Translations under genes and position numbers: made by a program
NCBI GenBank assembly: GCA_007922195.1
Contig: ML682059.1
Span: 16,634,205-16,698,204, forward strand
Source: Podocnemis expansa
Lineage: Eukaryota; Chordata; Testudines; Podocnemididae
Direction: 5' to 3'
Length of the DNA: 64,000 bases
In this document: positions 57,517 through 64,000 of the stretch, piece after piece
Layout: every line of letters begins with the position of its first letter
Position numbering within the stretch: the stretch's first letter is position 1
Notes under the pieces: generated by a model
Database searches by the model: none
Told to the model about the DNA's origin: nothing
What the model saw: the letters and a program-made list of their open reading frames with translations, nothing else

Positions 57517-58413
57517 GGGTATGGCCACACACACACTTCTTATTTCGAAACAACAGAGGTTGTTTCGAAATAAGAAGTGCCATGGCCACACAACACACGG
57601 CCATTTCGAAACAAGCAAACAGCTTGTTTCGAAATGGCTGTGGTTGTTTCAAAACAACTTAGACCTCGTTTGGTTTCGAAAGGGTTGTTTCGAAACCAGA
57701 GGTTTCGAAACAGCCCTGTTCGGACATGCTGTTTCGGAACAAAGTGTTTCGGAACATGGCCAGGGTGCTGAGGGGTGTCAGCGGGGGTGGGGCAGCACGG
57801 GGCTGCGCCGCATGCTGCCAGTGCCTGCAGGGGACTGCAGGCACCAGTGGAGTGCGGCGCGGGGCTGCGCGGCACGCCACCAAGCCCCCGCTGCCCCCAA
57901 ACCTGGGGGCGCGGCCCCGGCACGCAGCTGGAGACCGCTGCTGCCGGGGCCGGAGTGAGCGCTGGCCCAGAATCCCCGGCGGGACGCTCCTACCGGGGAT
58001 TCCGGGGGCGCGTCCGGGGGATGCCCTGGCCACGCCTTCCGCAGAAGCGTCGGCACCGGGGATTCCGGGCCGGCGCTCACTCCAGCCCCAGCAGCAGCGG
58101 TTTCCAGCCGCGCGCCGGGGCCGCGCCCCCAGGTTTGGGGGCAGCGGGGGCTTTAAAGCCCCCAGGGTGAGGCGTCCCACCGCCCCTCTCCTGGCGGGTG
58201 CCTGCAGCCCCTGCTTTACCCGCTGGTGCCTGCAATCCCCTCCCCAGGCGGAATAGCATGTCCACACTGTGGACATGCTATTTCGCTGCCTTATTTTGAG
58301 GACAACGTTTTTTGTCCTCAAAATAAGGTGTTTTGAAATAATATGTTATTTCGAAACAGCTTGTTTCGAAACAGCTTGTTTCGAAACAAGCATACCCTGT
58401 GTGAACATAGCCC
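57517..58413. mobile_element. Non-autonomous Harbinger with a GC-rich foldback core
   Basis: The termini are GGGTATGGCCACAC and GTGTGAACATAGCCC. The subterminal regions carry the same TTTCGAAACAA palindromes as the autonomous element at 49515. They include a perfect 19-bp inverted repeat with 4-nt spacer at 57536-57577. The core (57884-58151) is a GC-rich hairpin with arms of about 96 nt. Flanking CAA/AAA suggests a mutated TAA duplication. The open frames in the core on both strands are compositional. Confidence 0.8.
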
Positions 58414-58424
58414 AAACGTCTTAG

Positions 58425-58472
58425 TTCAGACTAACAAGTCAAAACTAAGTTTTGCAGATGTAGACACAGCCA
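58425..58472. repeat. 3' remnant of another Harbinger-type MITE
   Basis: The sequence 'cttagttcagactaacaagt' followed by 'gcagatgtagacacagcc' matches the end of the MITE class at 4412 and 39821. Its other end is not seen. The element at 57517 may have inserted into or beside it. Confidence 0.45.
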
Positions 58473-59485
58473 AAGTCTTTAAATCATGATTGACCCTAAT
58501 AACTCAACCATAGGTTAGAGGTTTATTGCAGGAGGAGATGGGTGATGTTCCATGGCCCTCACTGTGCAGAAGACCAGACAAGAAAATCATTTCAGTCCTT
58601 TCTGAACCTACAGTCTTTGTGAGAGTGCTGATACAATTGGTGTTTCCCAGCTCTCTTGCACAGGGCATGACAGTGATGAAAGATGAATTTGCTGCATTAG
58701 GTATGTTTATTTTATTACAATCAGAAAAATCTGACTACATACTAGAAGAGGAAAATATAGTCATAAGTTGAAATACCACATCTGAAAGCAGAAAGAAACC
58801 TATAAATCTCAGAGAGGCTTACAGTTGGTGTGAGTGATGATAAACAATAAAATAAGAGTTTTCAGTGTCATATGAGGGTAAAAAAGACCAGTGAATTTTA
58901 GATGACATACACAAAGGGCTAATATAAGGAGAGGCCATGGTACCTTTGCCTCTGGAACATGGTATTCAATTCTGATCATCTCCACAGAAAGATACTGACA
59001 TCCTAAAGAGAGTACAATAACAGAGCAACAAAATTGTTATGGGGACAAACATAGTCACCATGGAGAGATTCTCTTGAGCATAATTAAATTTTGCATTCAG
59101 CTTCTATTGTAAAGACATATTTTAATTCCCTTACAATTCTGAACAGCAAAACTAGTTTGACCTGAAAAATGGCACATTTTCTTAGGCAATGCTATTAACA
59201 ATGAGCAGAAGCTGGTAATGACCCCTGCATTTAGATTCCCTAATTCTTTTCATTACAAAGGATTCTTGTGAACTTTTTTTTTTTTTGAGACATTAACATC
59301 TCTCTTTTTCAGCAAGCTTTTTAATTCTGCATCAAACCCTCACCCAAAACCCTCAAGTTAAAAAGGTGCCTTTTCTTTCTTTCAGGAAATTCCATTCAGA
59401 TTTGGCTCAGTTGTAAATGTGCTAAAAATCACCATTTCTCTGCCCTCACTTGTCAGTATGCAAGAATAATAACTGTATGCAGTGT
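58473..59485. other. Mostly unrecognised; possible ancient CR1-like scrap
   Basis: Around 58930-59045 a 'tttgcctctggaacatggta' / 'ttcaattctgatcatctcca' text resembles the reverse-transcriptase C-terminal part of an ancient CR1/L3-type LINE, but it is short and weak. The remainder shows nothing. The poly-T run near 59271-59287 is notable only as low complexity. Confidence 0.35.
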
Positions 59486-59488
59486 TGC

Positions 59489-60065
59489 TGTAGCCATGTG
59501 GATCCCAGTATATTACAGAGATAATATCTTTTATTGGGCTAGATTCTGTTGGGAGAGACAAGGTTTCAAGCTTACCCAGAGCTCTTTTTCATCTCTGGGC
59601 TGCTTTTTATTTCTGTGAAGCAGGTTCTTTCAGGGTATTTGGGTTGTATTTGGAATGGCCCACCCAAATATCCCAGGAAAACCTTCTTCAATATAGAAAT
59701 AAAACCCCTTCCAACTGCACACCCTGAGTTGCCCCTACCACTCCACAATGAAGGTCATAGAGAGTATCATCAAACAACTACAACCCATACTCAATGGGGA
59801 CCCCACTGAGGGTCTTTTAGGACCCCATCCTAAAAGAAATCTTTACTGAAGCCCCACTTCTGGCCTTCAAACAATCCCCAGCCTATCTTCAGAAGCAAGA
59901 TCCCAATGGACTAGAACACACCAACTCAAAGCAGCATCAGGCCCTGCCCAGAAACCACAATTAAATAGAGGATCACATACTGGTTTTGTCCAATACTCCT
60001 TCTTCACTCAATGCACAATCTGTATCTGCAGGGAGCTGAAGAATGGCTGTACACACCATTGTAAA
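59489..60065 (+). mobile_element. Fragment of a second Penelope-like family
   Basis: It starts with the distinctive PLE-type terminal block 'tgctgtagccatgtggatcc', then 'gataatatcttttattgggc', 'gttgggagagacaaggtttc' and 'cccagagctctttttcatct'. It continues as degraded coding text in direct orientation: 'LPTAHPELPLPLHNEGHREY', then 'PILKEIFTEAPLLAFKQSP'-like text, as expected upstream of a GIY-YIG domain. No GIY-YIG motif follows. It is a different family from the three PLEs above. Confidence 0.5.
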
Positions 60066-60386
60066 TCTGTGATCTTCTCACATCCTAGTGCTTGACTTTG
60101 TAATCTATACTATGTTTTTCTAATGTAGGTTTTTTCTTATATCTCTATACAATTGCTCGCATAGCAGTGTATAGGAGAGAGAGAACATAAAATTGTTTTC
60201 ACTGTATAAGAGAACATATGTTTGTACTGTAACAATGGTTTGACCTTAGTTTAGGTGGTAGAGGTTTTTGTTTACAGTAGCTAATGAGATTAGGGCTCTG
60301 TTCTGATCTGCCCTATCCTATGTTAGCCTATATCTGTTTTTATACTGTCCTTTTGTGTTCTTGAGCTCCTTCAAGCACTTCTTTAA

Positions 60387-60748
60387 GGCTATGTTCACAC
60401 ACAGGGGGTTATTTCAATACAAGTTATTTCGATACAAGTTGTATCGAAATAACGCCTTATTTCAAAATAAGTTAATTCGAATTAACAGTTTGTTGATTCA
60501 AATTAAGGAAAACAGCTCAATCAAAATAGCATGTTCAGACCACAGTTATTTCGAAACGAGTCACCGTTGTTTCAAAACAACATGTTCGGACAGCATTGTT
60601 TTGAAACAATCATTTTGAAACAACGTTGTTTCGTCCCCACATGTGGTTTAAGTTGTTTCGAAACAACGGTGTGTCGTGTGAATATGGCCTTTCTTATTTC
60701 GAAACAACCTCTGTTGTTTTGAAATAAGACTGCTGTGTGAACACACCC
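60387..60748. mobile_element. Harbinger MITE of the TTTCGAAA family
   Basis: Termini are GGCTATGTTCACACA and TGTGTGAACACACCC, with TAA on both sides (60384-60386 and 60749-60751). It is full of TTGTTTCGAAACAA-type palindromes. Its right end, reversed, matches the left end of the element at 57517, including the 19-bp hairpin. It is 362 bp and non-coding. Confidence 0.9.
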
Positions 60749-60751
60749 TAA

Positions 60752-61499
60752 GTGAGGTAACTAACCTCTAACATGTGTGGTGTGTTCTCTCTTTCTCCTC
60801 CTCTCCACAGGGGCAAAACTGTATGTGAAGTGCATTTTATTTAAGTGCTCTCATCTTCACTTTTAGAGGATTGTGTTATTTATATATTTCTGGTAGTAAC
60901 AGCTCCACAGCTCAATGGCACCGTACTGGTTCTTTTTGGAAAGTTGTCATACTTTGTTTTTTAATTGAAATTTACCCTGAATTTCAAACCATTCCACAGA
61001 AATCTTTCAGGCAAGGATGCAATCAGGATTCAGTGGTATATTTACTTCCTATTCAACTTTGCACAAGTGGTTTTTTTTTGTATAACTTCTCAGGCCCATG
61101 AGAATTTGTTTAAAAAATATTAGAAAGCACCTGATCAACCTATTTCTAAGTTATTGATATATAAATATTTTATCTGAGACTTAATTTTTGGGTCCCTGTA
61201 GCCAATGCACAGCTCATTTATAATACAGTACCTCAAAGATTTATAGTTAAATAACTGTCCTGTTCTCTAATACCTTTCAAACTCTGGTGAATGAGACACG
61301 AGTCCTATAGGCAACAGCCTCATTAACTAAAAGCCCTGAGTTATACATTGAGTTGCATTAATCTTAGGTACTGAATTAAGCAAGAATACTGTATAGTGTA
61401 TGATAACATATGATCATTTAATTTAAGACTTAAATTAGAGTCTACTACATGTGCATAAGTGTGAGTACAATTAAGGCTGTACAGTATAGCCAACGCTAC
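60752..61499. other. No recognised gene or repeat
   Basis: AT-rich; nothing supportable. Confidence 0.45.
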
Positions 61500-62109
61500 G
61501 GGCAGGTCTAAACTACAATGTTAAGTTGACTTAATTTAAATCAACATCAAGCTGCCACAGTAATTAATTTGGCCAGACTTGTCCATACTATGTTCATTGT
61601 CTTGGTGGAGTGTGTCACCATGCGTAGTACTTGCATTGTTGCAGAAAGTGGTACACTGTGTGGATAGCTATCCTATAGTGGAACTAGCCACAGGCCTTTT
61701 GGAAAAGGCTTCTGATACCTGATGGACCCAAAACATCGTCACAGGGTGGAATGGGATCATGGCTGCAACCACCCATGATGTGCTTTCCTTCTTCCCACCC
61801 CTGATATCAACAGCAAAGAACTCATACATTTTCCCACCATTTTTTGAAAGTCTGGCTTAGCTATGCATATGCCATAGCCTCAGATACAAGGATCCTGCTC
61901 ATTTCAGCCTTCTTGTAGGGAGTATCACAAACCTTGGTATTTACATAGCTGAGACAAGAGCTGCCACATGGATCTTTGCAATATCCTCCATGCTGCCCTG
62001 CTTGAAGTCATAGAATGAAACAGTTCCCAGTTGCTGTTGACAGTCGGACAGCAGCTGAACGGACTGTTACTGGTTAGTGGGGAATCAGTTCAGAGTTGGT
62101 AAATCCATC

Positions 62110-63651
62110 ACAGGAGCTGCTGTGATCCAAGTGTGCAGGGTCATTAATTGACCTTTGCTAAAAAGGGTAGTGACACCTGGCAATGTGCAGGACATAGTGG
62201 ATGTTTTTGCCACAATGGGGCTCCCTAACAGCAGTTGGGTGATAGGTTGCAAACACACCCCTATCTTAGCACCCAATCACCTTGATAAAGAATACATAAA
62301 TTGCCAGGGATATTTTTCAATGATGTTGCAGGTGCTGGTGGATCACAGGAAGCATTTTACTGACATTGACATGGAAAGTGCATGGTATGCAACAAGGTTT
62401 AAAGTGTAATTTGGCGGGCCCTGAAACCCTCCTAACTGGGCAGGCCCCCTTCCTGATGGGAGCCCCCCCACATGGGTGGCCCCCACACACATCCAAGCCC
62501 CCCTCCTGCACCTCAGCTCCTGGTCCCCAAATGCCAGCCTCCCACCCCAGCTACTGCCCCCACCCCAGCTGCTCCCCACAAAATACCTACCCCATCAGAC
62601 CCCTTTCCCTATGTCATTTTCAGCCCCAATCCCCACTCCCTAAACTCCTGTCCCCATTCCAGCCCTCCTAATCTCCAGCCCCCAAGCTTCCTGTCTTCAT
62701 GCCACCCCCTTCAGCTCCCCAAGCACTCCCCAGCCCACCATCCTAACCCCTTCCCCCCTCCCCACACACGTTGCCTGCCCTTACGCTTTTTGTGCCAGCT
62801 GTCCAACCCCTCCAACCCTCGTTAACTAGCTGAAGAGCTGGATGGGGGGCAGGCAGCCAATAGGTGCTGGCCAGCCAGTGAGCCAACAAGCAGGAGCCCA
62901 GGCCTGAGGCTGGGGCTGGGCCTCACACACGGCCAGGCCCCATCTGGAAGGGGTGGAGCCTCCACAGGCTCTGGGGAAGGGATGAAGGTGTTGCTGGGCT
63001 GGCCCCAGCCCACAGCCCCTCCCTTGCTCCAGCCTAGGGGGGGATATGCTGGAACACTGGGTTCTGGTGTGCACTTCTATTTTCAGGGGGCCCTGGAGCA
63101 CAGCATTCTAGTGCATCTCCCTATGAAGGGGGCAGAACACAGCATTCCAGGGCATTCCTTTATTTTTATGGGGTCTGGCATGCAGGCTTACTAAAAATAG
63201 GGAGCCTCCTGTTCCAGGGTGTTCCCCTTGCTTTAACCTCTAGTATGCAAACCTTTGGGAACAAAAGTCAGTTCAGAGAACTGTAATCAAGGACTTCCAT
63301 TCTGGATCACAAAATAACCACTGATAATACTGAAAGGAGGAGGTGCAGCCTACCTCTTGTTCCTGTAGATCATGAAGTCTACACCAGGCACCTGGATGGC
63401 ACTAAGAAATGGTTCAGCAATATGGTGGGAAAGTGCAGAATGGTTGTGGAAAGTGTCTGGGAAATGTAAAGGGCCACTGGTACTGTTTGCGTAATAGATT
63501 AGGCCTTAGTGAAAGCAGTATCTCCATTATTATCATTGCATGCTGTGCACTCCATAATGTCTACGATGTACAGGGGAAAAATGTTTCCCCAGGGATGGGA
63601 GTGGATAGGCTAGTAGCTAATTTTGAGCAGCCAGACAGGAGGGCTATATAA
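62110..63651 (+). pseudogene. Second Harbinger transposase, split and inactivated
   Basis: The left part reads 'GAAVIQVCRVIN', a stop, 'LLKRVVTPGNVQDIVDVFAT', 'MGLPNSSWVIGCKHTPILAP', 'YINCQGYFSMMLQVLVDHRK' up to the hAT at 62393. In the block 'VIGCKHTPI' the family's first catalytic Asp is Gly. The right part resumes after the hAT and contains 'CLRNRLGLSESSISIIIIAC' and 'CALHNVYDVQGKN' (63490-63590), the typical C-terminal transposase segment, with a stop and frameshift just before it. It is clearly older than the copy at 49838. Confidence 0.85.
62393..63242. mobile_element. Non-autonomous hAT inserted in the Harbinger transposase
   Basis: A perfect 8-bp TSD, GTATGCAA, lies at 62385-62392 and 63243-63250. 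The start CAAGGTTTAAAGTGTAATTT and the inverse of the end (TAGAGGTTAAAGC) are imperfect inverted repeats. The opening and the C-rich interior resemble the hAT at 14945-15450, so this is the same family with about 340 bp extra. The open frames here are compositional. Confidence 0.85.
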
Positions 63652-63784
63652 AAACCCAGAGAGAAGCTCTGCATCTGCAAGAGGTTTTGGAAAACCCATT
63701 TCAGTAATGAGCCACAAGAATGTGTGCCACTTATTTGCATTGTACACTCCCAGGGATTTCCCTAACACCCATTCTACACCCCCT

Positions 63785-63788
<4 letters not shown>

Positions 63789-63822
<34 letters not shown>
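63789..63822 (+). repeat. (CA)n microsatellite
   Basis: About 17 CA dinucleotides without interruption. Confidence 0.9.
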
Positions 63823-63825
<3 letters not shown>

Positions 63826-63934
63826 CTGATTTTTCTAACACCCTTCTGTATGTCAGCTAGCTAGTAACATAGTGTTATACCAATTCAGTGATTGGTTGGA
63901 AGTGACTGGTCTGGACTGAACTCACTAAGAAGTA

Positions 63935-64000
63935 AGGAAAGCCAACAAGGAGCCTGGTGACGCTTTAAAGACTAACAAATTTAAGCCATATCAGATTGCT
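63935..64000. mobile_element. Start of a further inverted Penelope-like tail, cut by the window end
   Basis: Sequence 'gccaacaaggagcctggtga' then 'ctttaaagactaacaaattt' is the inverted PLE tail seen at the left of the three palindromic units. Whether a right arm follows cannot be seen. Confidence 0.5.

Larger units (their letters stand above)
61500..64000 (+). mobile_element. Older Harbinger transposon, 3' end not found in window
   Basis: The left end 'gggcaggtctaaactacaat' resembles Harbinger-type termini and is followed by 'ttaagttgacttaatttaaa'. The transposase remnant lies at about 62110-62392 and 63409-63651, split by a hAT. The right terminus was not located before the window ends, so it may be lost or lie beyond 64000. 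Confidence 0.65.

Noticed and set aside
57659..58321. A 220-codon minus-strand frame and 176-codon plus-strand frame
   Set aside because: Both cover the GC-rich foldback of a Harbinger MITE and simply read the two arms. Not coding.

Overview
The window is eukaryotic, repeat-rich vertebrate DNA with no host gene that I can recognise. The repeat mix is CR1 LINEs, Penelope-like elements (PLEs) with a GIY-YIG domain, a Tx1-clade L1 LINE, PIF/Harbinger and hAT DNA transposons, MIR-like SINEs and retroviral-type solo LTRs. That mix points to a non-avian reptile, most likely a turtle and possibly a crocodilian. The assignment is inference from repeat content.

Layout. 1-9.6 kb is AT-rich single-copy-looking DNA holding small hAT, palindromic PLE, MIR, Harbinger MITE and CR1 pieces. 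9.67-11.1 kb is a 5'-truncated PLE hit by a CR1 and by an LTR whose body is hidden in a 10-N gap. 12.15-14.7 kb is an old, long CR1. 15.5-21.1 kb is the longest low-repeat stretch and includes a candidate conserved non-coding element near 17.6-18.3 kb. 21.1-22.5 kb looks like a DIRS/LAP2alpha-like gag fragment. 24.8-26.5 kb carries a solo LTR and a CR1 tail. 29-39 kb is a decayed Tx1-type LINE interrupted by a young CR1 and an LTR-like block. 40.8-43.5 kb and 46.8-49.1 kb are two PLEs that begin with an inverted copy of their own 3' end. 49.5-53.5 kb is a nearly complete two-gene Harbinger transposon. 57.5-58.4 and 60.4-60.7 kb are related non-autonomous Harbingers. 61.5 kb to the window end is an older Harbinger split by a hAT.

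Many insertions can be proved from target-site duplications (TSDs): 8 bp for seven hAT elements, TTA/TAA for Harbingers, and 10-16 bp for three palindromic PLE-derived units. Nested insertions give a relative chronology: MITE into MIR; hAT into MITE into CR1; CR1 and LTR into PLE; hAT into PLE; CR1 into Tx1; hAT into Harbinger.

The most interesting items are the short palindromic PLE termini that behave as complete insertions, the Harbinger decayed mainly by CpG-type changes including a catalytic E-to-K change, and a GC-rich foldback of about 96-nt arms inside a Harbinger MITE. Family names come from recognition of conserved motifs, not from a database search.
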